Shown: positions 46,363 through 55,406 of the stretch, piece by piece
How positions within the stretch are numbered: the stretch's first letter is position 1
Layout: every line of letters begins with the position of its first letter
From: Rhizobium sp. Pop5
GTDB taxonomy: Bacteria > Pseudomonadota > Alphaproteobacteria > Rhizobiales > Rhizobiaceae
Direction: 5' to 3'
Assembly (NCBI RefSeq): GCF_024721175.1
Contig: NZ_CP099398.1
Span: 248,001-312,000, forward strand
DNA: 64,000 nt
Program-made: the position numbers and the translations under genes
The notes under the pieces: generated by a model
Database searches by the model: none
The model's input: the letters and a program-made list of their open reading frames with translations, nothing else
What the model was told of the DNA's origin: nothing

Positions 46363-48017
46363 ACGGCCTCAGCTTGCCGCTTACGAACGATGCGGCCGAA
46401 CAGCTTCCTGACGATCTTGCCAGTGCGCTTGCACTGCTGGCGCAAGAGCGTGCCTGGCGTATGAAAGCCGAGGCGGAAGCCGCCAGTGCCAAGGCGCTCG
46501 TGTCACATTCAGAAGCGCTGATCGCGCGGTTGAAGCTGGAGATCGAGAAGGTTCGCCGTGAACTTTACGGCAGCCGGTCCGAGCGCAAGGCGCGACTTCT
46601 CGAGCAGATGGAGCTGCAACTCGAGGAACTCGAAGCCGACGCTGGTGAAGACGAACTGGCGGCGGAGATTGCTGCCAAGGCTTCTACAGTCCGGGCGTTC
46701 GAGCGAAAGCGTCCATCACGGAAGCCGTTTCCCGAACACCTGCCGCGCGAGCGCGTCGTCATCGCCGCCCCGACGAGTTGCCGCTGCTGCGGTTCCGCCA
46801 GGCTGTCGAAGCTCGGCGAGGACATCACCGAGACGCTGGAGGTGATCCCGCGCCAGTGGAAAGTCATCCAGACTGTGCGGGAGAAGTTCTCCTGCCGCGA
46901 ATGCGAGAAGATCACTCAGCCGCCCGCACCTTTCCATGTGACGCCGCGCGGTTTTGCCGGGCCGAACCTGCTGGCGATGATCCTGTTTGAGAAGTTCGCC
47001 CAGCATCAACCGCTGAACCGCCAGAGCGAGCGCTATGGCCGAGAGGGGATCGACCTCAGCTTATCGACACTGGCCGACCAGGTCGGTGCTTGCGCGGCGG
47101 CGCTGAAGCCCATTCATTCGTTGATCGAGGCGCATGTTCTGGCCGCCGAGCGGCTGCATGGCGACGACACCACCGTGCCGATCCTGGCGAAAGGCAAAAC
47201 CGATACGGGGCGCATCTGGACATATGTCCGGGATGACCGACCGTTCAGCGGGCAGTCACCACCCGCAGCTCTTTACTATGCGTCGCGGGACCGGCGGCAG
47301 GAGCATCCCGAGCGCCACCTGAAGACCTTCACCGGCATTCTGCAAGCGGATGCTTATGGCGGCTACAATCCCCTGTTCAAGGTTGACCGCGATCCCGATC
47401 CGCTGACGCAGGCACTGTGCTGGGCGCACTCACGCCGCAAGTTCTTTGTGCTCGCTGACATTGCCACGAATGCCAAACGCGGCAGCCGTGCCATGCCGAT
47501 CTCGCCGCTGGCGCTGGAGGCTGTCAAACGGATCGATGCCCTGTTCGACATCGAGCGGGAGATCAACGGGCTTGCCGCCGACGAACGCCTGCAGCGCCGT
47601 CGCATCGACAGCCTCTCACTCGTCAAAGAACTCGAGGACTGGATGCGGACCGAGCGGGCAAAGCTGTCGCGCAGTTCTCCTGTCGCCGAGGCTATCGATT
47701 ACATGCTGAAGCGTTGGGACGGCTTCACGTCATTCCTGGAAGATGGGAGAATTTGCCTGACGAACAATGCAGCCGAGCGGGCGCTGCGAGGCTTTGCTCT
47801 CGGAAGGAAGTCATGGCTCTTCGCCGGATCGGATCGTGGTGCTGATCGCGCAGCCTTCATGGCGACGCTGATCATGAGCGCAAAGCTCAACGACATCGAT
47901 CCGCAAGCCTGGCTTGCTGATGTCCTCGCCAACATCGCCGACACGCCGACGAGCAAACTGGAACAATTGCTTCCGTGGAACTGGACGCCGACGGCGCTGG
48001 ATGCTCAAGCGGCCTGA
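46344..48017 (+). CDS. tnpC: IS66 TnpC transposase (outer element), natural start displaced by the inner IS66
   Basis: The 557-residue reading holds the full IS66 TnpC: coiled coil (EAEAASAKALVSHSEALIAR), Cys-rich zinc motif (CRCCGSARL and FSCRECEKITQP), the catalytic core with LHGDDTTVPILAKGKTDTG and GILQADAYGGYNPL, and the C-terminal LTNNAAERALRGFALGRKSW. The natural start is at 43875, 2.5 kb upstream. After the insertion, the last bases of the inner element supply new in-frame ATG codons (46311 or 46344), overlapping the inner tnpC end. The gene may therefore still be translated with about 17 foreign N-terminal residues. Confidence 0.85.
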   Translation: MELHGLNGLSLPLTNDAAEQLPDDLASALALLAQERAWRMKAEAEAASAKALVSHSEALIARLKLEIEKVRRELYGSRSERKARLLEQMELQLEELEADAGEDELAAEIAAKASTVRAFERKRPSRKPFPEHLPRERVVIAAPTSCRCCGSARLSKLGEDITETLEVIPRQWKVIQTVREKFSCRECEKITQPPAPFHVTPRGFAGPNLLAMILFEKFAQHQPLNRQSERYGREGIDLSLSTLADQVGACAAALKPIHSLIEAHVLAAERLHGDDTTVPILAKGKTDTGRIWTYVRDDRPFSGQSPPAALYYASRDRRQEHPERHLKTFTGILQADAYGGYNPLFKVDRDPDPLTQALCWAHSRRKFFVLADIATNAKRGSRAMPISPLALEAVKRIDALFDIEREINGLAADERLQRRRIDSLSLVKELEDWMRTERAKLSRSSPVAEAIDYMLKRWDGFTSFLEDGRICLTNNAAERALRGFALGRKSWLFAGSDRGADRAAFMATLIMSAKLNDIDPQAWLADVLANIADTPTSKLEQLLPWNWTPTALDAQAA

Positions 48018-48042
48018 CCTGCGTCCTTCACCGGATGCTTAC

Positions 48043-48674
48043 GCGGGTGCCGCGGTGGACCGACTTGTTCATCACGCAACGATCATTCGAAATGAACGTT
48101 GAAAGCTATCGACGACGTTCCACCCATGGGGGTCAAACGCCGGCGCGGCAGGCCAGCCTCATTCGCGACAATCAAAGGCACCGCACAGTTTGTCGCGGAG
48201 CGGCAATCAGACCACGATGAAGCTCTTGCCAGCGACAATCAACATGATAACTTCATCCCGACCGCGACATAAGAATCTCATCCAGATTGTCGCGCGCGTC
48301 TCATCCTGATCGCCGCCCCATAGGTCGCATAACTATCAGGCGCGCAACGGGTTCTGTCAGCAGCTACACCGCAATGGTTCCGTTGCCTGAGGCGGCGAAA
48401 TCAGAAAGGCCGGCGGAAAGATTGGTTGGAATCGGAAATTCTGACGGCACCCTTCGCGCTGCATGTTCCACACATCACCCGAAACTGCTGGCGAGCCTCT
48501 CAAGCCATGTGCCGGCCTGATGGTCGAGTGCAGACGATTGTCGGCAAGCCGTCGCCATATGGTGTTCGGCCATGCCTTGAGGGCATGATTGGATCTGGCT
48601 TTAGCATGCTGGGCGGCGGTCGGCGGGCATTAGGATCGAGGTTCCAAATTTGAATTTCCGGAGGACCGGCATCG
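48043..48674 (+). repeat. Leader block A of unit 5 (full length)
   Basis: Nearly identical to 30148-30785 upstream of copy 2. The 8-base IS66 target duplicate GCGGGTGC forms its left edge. GTTGAAAGCT at about 48099-48108 replaces the GTCGAAAGCT of unit 2. The block ends with the CCGGAGGACC ribosome site. Confidence 0.75.
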
Positions 48675-51600
48675 ATGTACCCAAGACGGAACCAGCCGCG
48701 CGATGACGATTCTCGCGAAGTAAGTGGGTGGATCGAAGGCGTGACCGGAGCTTTCGATACGGACGCCTGGATCGAGGACTACTATTCAGAGAGCCGAGAC
48801 ATGGAACAGGATCCGAGCGACTTACGCCTCGGTTCGCACGATAGTGACGCCGGCGACCGTGTGCCGCGTCGCAGATCCGTGGGCGGTTCGATGCGAGTGA
48901 CGCCGCAGTCGCTGGCGCCGGAGAGGGGTTCGGGGCAGCAAGACGTCGATGCCGCAACGGAGACTCACGTGGCCTCAACCAAGGTTCGCGTCGGCGCCAA
49001 GCGTGGTCGCCCCGCCGACCGGGACATGCATCCCGATGACGAGACCCGCATCAACCAGTTCGCGGAAGCAGTCCGAGGCTATGAAATTCTACCCGACGGT
49101 AGCATCGGCCGAGGGGACGGAAGGGTTCCCGAGGCTACCGTCGAGAACAATTTAGGGATTCTTAGGAGGTTCGCTCGTTGGCTCCGAGCAGAGAACAGAG
49201 ATTCGATGGCTTCTCGGTTTTTAAACGATCCAGATTCACTAGCCGTTGATATCGCGGATTATTGGGCAAGCGGTGAGGACGATCAGAACCGTCTTAACTC
49301 AGCGCTGTCTCATTTCAGGAGGCTCGGACCTGAGGGGCAAGAACTCCAAGCCGTTGGAGCTGGGCCGCGCCTGATGGGCCGCCGAATTCATGATCCCTAT
49401 CCCGATGACGCCCGCGTCATTGATAGCTTGGCCAAGGAAGAGCTGAGTAAGTTCGGACCGGTCTCGATTTCTCAGAAAAATGCCAGTAACCAACGAAAGT
49501 TTAGCGATTGGCTCAAAAGGGAGGGTAGGGGGAGCATAGTCAGCCGACTCACGGGTACTGATCAGCAGCAACGGTCGTTGCAGGAGGATTTTAGGAAATT
49601 TACCGAGGCCGAGGGAAAAGTGGTCGTGAGTTTAGATCGGCTGCGGCAGTATCTAGGCGCCGAGTCCCAGTTGAAACAGCATAATCCTTATCCCGACGAC
49701 GCCCTCATGATTGATGGCTTGGCCAACGAAGAGCTGAGCAAGCTCGGACCGGACTCGACTTCCAAGAGGAAAGTTGTCCAGAATATGGCGATAAATCAAC
49801 GGAGGTTTAGTGATTGGCTCCAAAAGAATGGTCGGGGGAGCATAAGCAGTCGCCTGACTGGCAGTGATGAGCAGCAACGGTCGTTGAAGGACGATTTTAG
49901 GGAATTTACTACTAACGTTGAAGTAAAAATAAGCGTGGGTTTCGATCGGCTGCGACAGTATCTAGGCGCCGAGTCGCAGTTGAAACAGCATGATCCTTAT
50001 CCCGACGACACCCGCATGATTGATGGCTTCGCCAATGAAGAGCTGAGCAAGCTCGGACCGGACTCGACTTCCAAGAGGAAAGGCGTCTTGAATCTGGCCA
50101 GCAATCAACGGAGGTTTAGTAATTGGCTCCGAAAGAATGGTCGGGGGAGCATAAGCAGTCGCCTGACTGGCAGTGATGAGCAGCAACGGTCGTTGAAGGA
50201 CGATTTTAGGGAATTTACTACTAACGTTGAAGTAAAAATAAACGTGAGTCTCGATCGGCTGCGGCAGTATCTAGGCGCTGAGTCGCAGTTGAAACAGCAT
50301 AATCCTTATCCCGACGACGCCCTCATGATTGATGCCTTGGCCAACGAAGAGCTGAGCAAGCTCGGATCGGACTCGACTTCGCAGAGGATAGTCGTCTCGA
50401 AGCTGGTCAGCAATCAGCGAAAGTTTGGTGATTGGCTGCAAACCAGGGGTAGGGAGAGCATAGCGAGCCGGCTCAACGGCAGTGATCAGCAGCAATGGTC
50501 GTTGAAAAAAGATTACCAAGACTTCACCGAAGACATGGGAAAACACACTATCTCTTTCAAGCGGCTTCGGCAGTACCAGCAAGTCGTTGAGGCGAACGCA
50601 GCGTCGGGGTTGTCCCCTGAGCCGGCAAGTGGCCGCGAACCGGCCGGTCTGGACGGCCGTTCGGATTCACGTGCCGAGTTCAGATCAACTTCGCCGCTGC
50701 AGCAGGTTGATCCATCGATCGAAGGCCGCAGCGGATTGTCGCTCGACCATATCGAATGGCTGGGCGACCAGCATATCCAGACGGATTATGAGCTGCTAAT
50801 GCAGGACTTGCAGCGAAACGATCCGGATCTCGCAGCCAGGACGCGGCTTATCGATCCCCTGATAGCCCATTATCATCTGCGCCTGGGCGATGAGAGCACC
50901 GCGCTGAGCGCTTTCCAGCGCATCGTTAATGATCAGAATGGAAGAGATACAGCCGACTTCCTGTTCCTTCCAGTGAGCGATGCCAGTGCTTCGGATCCTG
51001 ATCACCGCGGCACCCATTGGTCGCTGCTACTCGTTGACCGTCGCAACCGCGAGGGGCCGGCTGCCTATCACTATGACTCCTTCCGGGGCCAGAACGACGA
51101 GTTTGCAGCAATGCTCGCACAAAGGTTGGGTACCCGTCTGGAGCCCGTCCGCATGACCCAACAGCGGAACGGCTATGATTGCGGAGTCTTCGTGGTTGAC
51201 GGCACGCGGGCGCTCGTTAGACGTCTGGCGCGAAGAGACCGGCCAGCCGTGCTGCACCTCGACAACCTCGTCGCCGATCGGGAGCAACTCCAACGACGTC
51301 TGAGCACCGCGACCAACAGTGCTCGAGCGGGGGCTGCGGCGGCTGAACCGGAGTCCTCCACACAGATCGCCGATCCCGCAGAGTTTTGGCATGGAGTGGG
51401 TCAACCCGGCCAGCTTCCCGATAGCTGGAATACAGCGACCTTCCGGCAGGATTTGCCGTCAGCTGCCTATTCACCGGTGCAAAGCGTCAATCCGCCAGAC
51501 GCACCATGGGAGCAAAGCTTGGGGGCATCGATCTTCGGCACCCCACAGTACACGCTGCCTGTGGACGACTTGGGAGGATTTGTCCCTCCGAGCTGGCAAC

Positions 51601-51764
51601 ACGGCAATCAACCGGTACCAGATGACCTTCTGCCTGCAATGTACTTGTTTGACTTGCTGCCGAGCGCGGACAAACCCACCAACTTCAGTATCCATGGTGT
51701 GCCCTACACGGCCACTCTGGGGCCATCAGGCATGCAGAGCGACATTTACCTTTTCCTGCAATAG
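48675..51764 (+). CDS. NopD/XopD-like effector, Ulp1 (C48) SUMO protease, copy 5
   Basis: A 1029-residue paralogue. The N-terminal region equals copy 2 (GWIEGVTGAFDTDAWIEDYY, SLAPERGSGQQDVD), the AT-hook-like KRGRPADRD is intact, and four 103-residue units follow (DNA 49395-50580). Two of these units share an unusual EFTTNVEVKI segment found in no other copy, pointing to a local duplication. The catalytic residues are His781, Asp801, Gln830 and Cys836 in QRNGYDCGVF. The C-terminal half groups with copies 1 and 4 by shared differences (SLDHIEW, RRDRPAVL, GVGQPG). It has a full leader, so it is one of the two copies most likely to be expressed from its own promoter. Confidence 0.88.
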   Translation: MYPRRNQPRDDDSREVSGWIEGVTGAFDTDAWIEDYYSESRDMEQDPSDLRLGSHDSDAGDRVPRRRSVGGSMRVTPQSLAPERGSGQQDVDAATETHVASTKVRVGAKRGRPADRDMHPDDETRINQFAEAVRGYEILPDGSIGRGDGRVPEATVENNLGILRRFARWLRAENRDSMASRFLNDPDSLAVDIADYWASGEDDQNRLNSALSHFRRLGPEGQELQAVGAGPRLMGRRIHDPYPDDARVIDSLAKEELSKFGPVSISQKNASNQRKFSDWLKREGRGSIVSRLTGTDQQQRSLQEDFRKFTEAEGKVVVSLDRLRQYLGAESQLKQHNPYPDDALMIDGLANEELSKLGPDSTSKRKVVQNMAINQRRFSDWLQKNGRGSISSRLTGSDEQQRSLKDDFREFTTNVEVKISVGFDRLRQYLGAESQLKQHDPYPDDTRMIDGFANEELSKLGPDSTSKRKGVLNLASNQRRFSNWLRKNGRGSISSRLTGSDEQQRSLKDDFREFTTNVEVKINVSLDRLRQYLGAESQLKQHNPYPDDALMIDALANEELSKLGSDSTSQRIVVSKLVSNQRKFGDWLQTRGRESIASRLNGSDQQQWSLKKDYQDFTEDMGKHTISFKRLRQYQQVVEANAASGLSPEPASGREPAGLDGRSDSRAEFRSTSPLQQVDPSIEGRSGLSLDHIEWLGDQHIQTDYELLMQDLQRNDPDLAARTRLIDPLIAHYHLRLGDESTALSAFQRIVNDQNGRDTADFLFLPVSDASASDPDHRGTHWSLLLVDRRNREGPAAYHYDSFRGQNDEFAAMLAQRLGTRLEPVRMTQQRNGYDCGVFVVDGTRALVRRLARRDRPAVLHLDNLVADREQLQRRLSTATNSARAGAAAAEPESSTQIADPAEFWHGVGQPGQLPDSWNTATFRQDLPSAAYSPVQSVNPPDAPWEQSLGASIFGTPQYTLPVDDLGGFVPPSWQHGNQPVPDDLLPAMYLFDLLPSADKPTNFSIHGVPYTATLGPSGMQSDIYLFLQ
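49395..50580 (+). repeat. Four tandem repeats in NopD-like copy 5
   Basis: Units start PYPDDARVIDSLAKEE, PYPDDALMIDGLANEE, PYPDDTRMIDGFANEE and PYPDDALMIDALANEE. The longer units have a period of exactly 309 bp. Confidence 0.88.
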
Positions 51765-51802
51765 GGTGGAGATGGATCGAGCAATAGATGCCAGTCGTTC
51801 TT

Positions 51803-53383
51803 ACATTCTAACTTTGCGGTTACAATTGCTGTCAAAGCTGATTAGAGGGGCGACATTGTCAGCCAGTTAGAAACGCGACGCTGGCTCTTGATGATCAGCC
51901 CCGATCCGACCGGCTGGGCCGGGTTGAAAGGGCGGAGCGGGGGCGGGTGAGGGGCGCCCATCGGCTTTAGCTTTAAGACGATGCGATCGACGCCTCACTC
52001 GGCAGCATCGCGCTTTGCCAGCGCAGCTTTATGGCGTTCGATGACGGCCGGATCGTTCGTAAAATCCTTCCGCCGTACCACCGGCTTCGACGGCTGCTCC
52101 TGACGCTCCTTGATATTCCCGGACCGTGAGCACGTCGCACATAGCCGTTCATCTCGCTGTTGGTCATCAAAGACAGAACGTCGCCGAGCCGTTTGTTCTC
52201 GGTGATCGCCGCATGCGTCACCCGCTGGTCCTTGTCGAAGGTTTTGTAGGGCAGGGAATGTCCCTTCCATCGTACATCGAGCCGGCCGTCGGCATAGGCA
52301 TAGGTCTCGACATAGCGGCCGGCCAATCCGCGCGTCACCTCGCTTTCCACCAGCATGATCCGCTTGCGCTCAAACGAAAACGTCAGCTGCGCTCCAACAT
52401 AACGCTGTTCGCGTTTGCACAGGATCTCGGCCAACCGACCCGGAGCCAGATTCATCGGCCGATGCAGATCGTCTGATCGGGCAGGGACAATCGCAAACCG
52501 CGCATTGTAGTCCTCCATGAAGCCAGGCAAAAATGTATTGCCCGCCTCCATGCTGTCGATGCCTGCCAGTCGCAATTCCTTGACCAGACGATCCTGCAGC
52601 GTCCGGTTCATCCGCTCGACACGGCCTTTGGCCTGGCTGGAGTTTGCACAGAGAATCTCGATATTTAGCTCCGAGAGTGCCCGAACTGGGTCATGCCCTG
52701 ACCACCCTTGGCCTCCTTCTTCGTCACCCGGAAGACCGAGTGCTTGTCGGAATAAAAGGCAGAGCGCACGAACCGCAACTGCATCAACCGGCCCGTCGCA
52801 TCGTCGACAAACACCAGGAGCGAGCACGGATCTCCACGATCTTCGAACCAGCGATGCTCGGACCCGTCGATCTGCACCAGCCCGCCATAGGCTTCGCGCC
52901 GCAAGCGCGGCTGATGAAACGTCCGCCGCTGCTTGCGTGACAGCCACAGGCCGGCCTCCGACATCCAACTGCGCAACGTCTCGCGCGACACACGCAATCC
53001 ATCGCGCTCGGCAAGCTTCTCGGCCGCCAGCGTCGGACCGAAATCCGCATAACGTTCACGAACCAGCGTCACCGCATAATCGCGAACACCATCGCTGATC
53101 CGGTTGTTCGACGGCCGGCCGATCGCCTTGTGCCGGATCGATGCCGCACCGGTCGTTCTGATGCGATCCAACAGCCGCCGCACCTGGCGCTCGCTGAGAG
53201 CAAGCACATGCGACGCCGACACCATCGTCATGCGGCCGTCGGCAACCTTCGACAAAACCGCGATCCGCTGCAGATCACGCTCGCTCATCGCTATCAATCC
53301 CATCCGCAAATCTCCGCCGTCATCGAAAACGGGGAGAGAGTGACATTCTTACTTTGCAGAATCAGGACATTCTAACTTTGCGG
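51803..53383 (-). mobile_element. Degraded ISNCY-type element that cut the trailer of unit 5
   Basis: The sequence ACATTCTAACTTTGCGG occurs at 51803-51819 and again at 53367-53383, in the same orientation; a related copy ACATTCTTACTTTGC lies at 53343. Direct rather than inverted copies at the two edges suggest a rearranged or composite element. The trailer of unit 5 is only 38 bp long before this element begins. 51820-51972 holds no gene. Confidence 0.6.
51973..53309 (-). pseudogene. ISNCY-family transposase with deletion and frameshifts
   Basis: The N-terminal part (53309-52665) has the helix-turn-helix region SHVLALSERQVRRLLDRIRT and the start of the DDE core (GGLVQIDGSEHRWFEDRGDP). After LMQLRFVRS some 20 residues are missing before AFYSDKHSVFRVTKKEAKGG. 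The frame shifts near 52680, where RALSELNIEILCANSSQAKG and RVERMNRTLQDRLVKELRL continue, and shifts again near 52130 before RRKDFTNDPAVIERHKAALA. It is inactive. Confidence 0.8.
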
Positions 53384-53392
53384 TGGAGAATC

Positions 53393-54500
53393 TAACCCAA
53401 GCGCATCATGCCGTTTTTAAGGGTAGGGGATCAGGCCCCGTCTTGCAAATGTGTGAGGAAGACTTCGGCTGGCGTTCGATAGCCGAGGCACTTGCGAGGC
53501 TGATCGTTGAGCTGGCGAGCGAGCTGAATCAGGTCCTGCTGCGAGATGGCCGTCAGGTCCGTCTCGCCTGGCATGAAGCGGCGGATACGTTTGTTGGTGT
53601 TTTCCACCGCGCCTTTCTGCCACGGTGCGCTGGGATCGCAGAACCAGCTGCGTGCGCCGATGCCATCTTCCAAAGCCCTGAATCCGGCAAACTCCGTGCC
53701 GCGGTCGAAGGTGAAGCTCTGGCGTGCGAATGCCGGCAAGGGAGAGAATGCTTTGATGATCTTGTCCATGATCGGTCGCGAGTGCCGGCTCTGGTTCTTG
53801 ATCATGACGGTATAGCGGCTTTTGCGCTCGACCAGTGAGGTGACGTTGGCGGGACCCATATCACGTCGGAAGATCAGCAGGTCACCCTCCCAATGACCGA
53901 ATTGCGATCGATCGTCAATAAAATCAGGTCGTTGCGATATCTTGCATGCCTCAGGAAACACGCTGTCGCGTGGTTTCCTGGAGCCGCGGGGACGGCGTTT
54001 GCGACGTGCCTCGGGCAGGTAACGATAGAGGCCCAACCCATAGTCCTCCTTGGAATAGACGAAGCGATAGATCGTCTCGGCGCAAATCCTAACGAGGCTG
54101 AGGCCGTCCGCCCATAGACGGCCGGCGATCTGCTCGGGCGACCAGGAGGCCTGCAATCTGTCGACGATCAGGTCGCGCAATTGCGGATGCCGTCTGAGCT
54201 TCCGCAGGCGCTGCCGCCGGTCCTTGGCGATGTCGTTGGCAACCGTCGAGAAGTAGCCGCTATATTCGGGAAGCTCGCGATCATGGAATGTATTGCGCCT
54301 GATCTCGCGATAGATCGTTGAGCGGTGCCGGCCGAGCTGGCGGGCCATCTCATTGACCGGCACCTTGCGTTCGACAAGCTGGTGCAGCCGACGGCGATCG
54401 GCGAGGGTCAGTTGCAAATAGCATCGGGACATTCCAAAATCTCCAAGGGGAAGCCATTGTTTTTTCTGGCATGTCGCACTTGGAAATAGAATGTACCGGC
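53393..54500 (-). mobile_element. IS30-family insertion sequence
   Basis: The ends show an imperfect inverted repeat: CCCAAGCGCATCATGCC on the left near 53397 and CCAAGTGCGACATGCC read inward from the right near 54485. One transposase gene fills the element. The exact boundaries and target duplication could not be settled. Confidence 0.7.
53431..54432 (-). CDS. IS30-family transposase
   Basis: A 333-residue protein with the IS30 N-terminal helix-turn-helix (LQLTLADRRRLHQLVERKVP, then MARQLGRHRSTIYREIRRNT), a second HTH (ASWSPEQIAGRLWADGLSL), and the DDE core (GHWEGDLLIFRRDMGPANVT; FTFDRGTEFAGF; APWQKGAVENTNKRIRRFMP). The ATG at 54432 is preferred because the frame upstream to 54525 is not family-like. 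The gene seems intact. Confidence 0.92.
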   Translation of the reverse strand: MSRCYLQLTLADRRRLHQLVERKVPVNEMARQLGRHRSTIYREIRRNTFHDRELPEYSGYFSTVANDIAKDRRQRLRKLRRHPQLRDLIVDRLQASWSPEQIAGRLWADGLSLVRICAETIYRFVYSKEDYGLGLYRYLPEARRKRRPRGSRKPRDSVFPEACKISQRPDFIDDRSQFGHWEGDLLIFRRDMGPANVTSLVERKSRYTVMIKNQSRHSRPIMDKIIKAFSPLPAFARQSFTFDRGTEFAGFRALEDGIGARSWFCDPSAPWQKGAVENTNKRIRRFMPGETDLTAISQQDLIQLARQLNDQPRKCLGYRTPAEVFLTHLQDGA

Positions 54501-54537
54501 TACAAACACCAAATAGCATAATCAACGTTATGGAACT

Positions 54538-54880
54538 TTACGCTGAACCGGCCGCGATAGTTACAAGCAGGTCCTTGGCATCGATCTGGTCGCCGGCTTT
54601 GACGAGAACTTCGGCGATCGTGCCGTTCTCCTCGGCGTGAATTGCCGTTTCCACCTTCATCGCTTCGGTCGACACCAGCACATCGTCGGCATTGATCGCC
54701 TGTCCGGGCGACACAAAGACGCGCGAGATGGCGCCCGGCATCGGTGCGCCGACATGAGCGGCATTGCCGGGTTCGGCCTTGGGTGCGAAGACGGCGGCCG
54801 GTGACGCTGAGGAATTTTGCGAGCTCTTGCTGTTGGTTCCTCGCGGACCCGAGCCGCATCTCGTTGTGCACCTAACCAGC
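54538..54880 (-). pseudogene. pyc: C-terminal fragment of pyruvate carboxylase (biotin carrier domain)
   Basis: The reading contains APKAEPGNAAHVGAPMPGAI, then SRVFVSPGQAINADDVLVST and the biotin-attachment motif EAMKVET, ending in VKAGDQIDAKDLLVTI. This is the biotinyl domain at the C-terminus of pyruvate carboxylase. The remaining 1000 or more residues are absent. The usual motif is EAMKMET; the second Met is Val here. It is a gene end stranded beside the IS30 element. Confidence 0.75.
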
Positions 54881-54921
54881 TCGGCTCACGTGACAACAAA
54901 CACAAGAACATCTGGTTGTTT

Positions 54922-55146
54922 CTATCGAGTTTGGCGCAGGAGGCGCAGGAGGAAAATCAACATGACTGTCGCGGCTAGGCCCATGATTGCCAAAGCGTAT
55001 AGGCCTGTGGAAAAACCTCCGGGCTGACTACGGAGATACCCTATAACGAACGGCCCCACAAATGCTCCTAGGTTCCCGAGTGAGTTAATGAATGCGATCC
55101 CGCCGGCGGCAGCGGAGCCACTAAAGAAGCAGAAGGCAGCGCCCAA
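54922..55146 (-). pseudogene. C-terminal fragment of an MFS transporter
   Basis: The 74-residue reading (SGSAAAGGIAFINSLGNLGA, then FVGPFVIGYLRSQPGGFSTG and a final hydrophobic helix) is the last two transmembrane helices of an anion:cation-symporter type MFS protein. The first ten helices are missing. It is not functional. Confidence 0.65.
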
Positions 55147-55406
55147 AGGGTCCCTTGCAACCCAATATGCCGCGCATGAGCATCCCTCGCCAGAACCCGT
55201 CAGGGCCGGGTTGATCTACCGTCCGGCCGGGGCAATACTCCAGGATTGGCTTAGCTCCTCCGATGCGTCAAAATTCCGCTTGATGAGTGCCATATCAAGG
55301 CATAACCAATCGGCCATTCTCCGATTCCCGGAGAATTGCCGGACATGACTTGGAGCAGGTGCCATTTCTCCGCAGCCATCCCGGATATTGCAAAAGGACC
55401 GATACC

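Larger units (their letters stand above)
43885..46384 (+). mobile_element. Inner IS66-family element nested in the outer IS66 tnpC
   Basis: Terminal inverted repeats GTAAGCGACAAGC (left) and GTAAGCGGCAAGC (right, read inward). An exact 8-base duplication GAACGATG lies at 43877-43884 and 46385-46392. Joining the flanks restores the outer tnpC start, ATGAACGATGCGGCCGAACA. The element is 2.5 kb, complete, with tnpA, tnpB and tnpC. Confidence 0.94.
42997..48042 (+). mobile_element. Outer IS66-family element, itself interrupted by a second IS66
   Basis: Terminal inverted repeats GTAAGCGCCCGGTGAGGGCC (left) and GTAAGCATCCGGTGAAGGAC (right, read inward). The 8-base target duplication GCGGGTGC is present at 42989-42996 and 48043-48050. 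The element carries tnpA, tnpB and tnpC; the inner element splits it ten bases into tnpC. Without the insert it would be about 2.5 kb, normal for IS66. Confidence 0.93.
25049..51802 (+). repeat. Head-to-tail array of five NopD-like gene units, interrupted by IS elements
   Basis: Five paralogous genes all on the plus strand share near-identical 3' halves and flanks. The unit is a leader (block A, up to about 640 bp), the gene, and a trailer (block B, about 450 bp). The trailer of one unit runs straight into the leader of the next (intact join at about 33700). IS21 sits at the join of units 1 and 2, a DDE-integrase element in the leader of unit 3, a nested IS66 pair between units 4 and 5, and an ISNCY-type remnant cuts the trailer of unit 5. 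Units 3 and 4 are joined by a deletion at about 39244. Confidence 0.9.

Noticed and set aside
49299..50582. Minus-strand frames of 74-103 codons recurring every 309 bp inside the NopD-like genes
   Set aside because: They follow the coding repeat period and are mirrored in every copy; they are shadows of the effector repeats.
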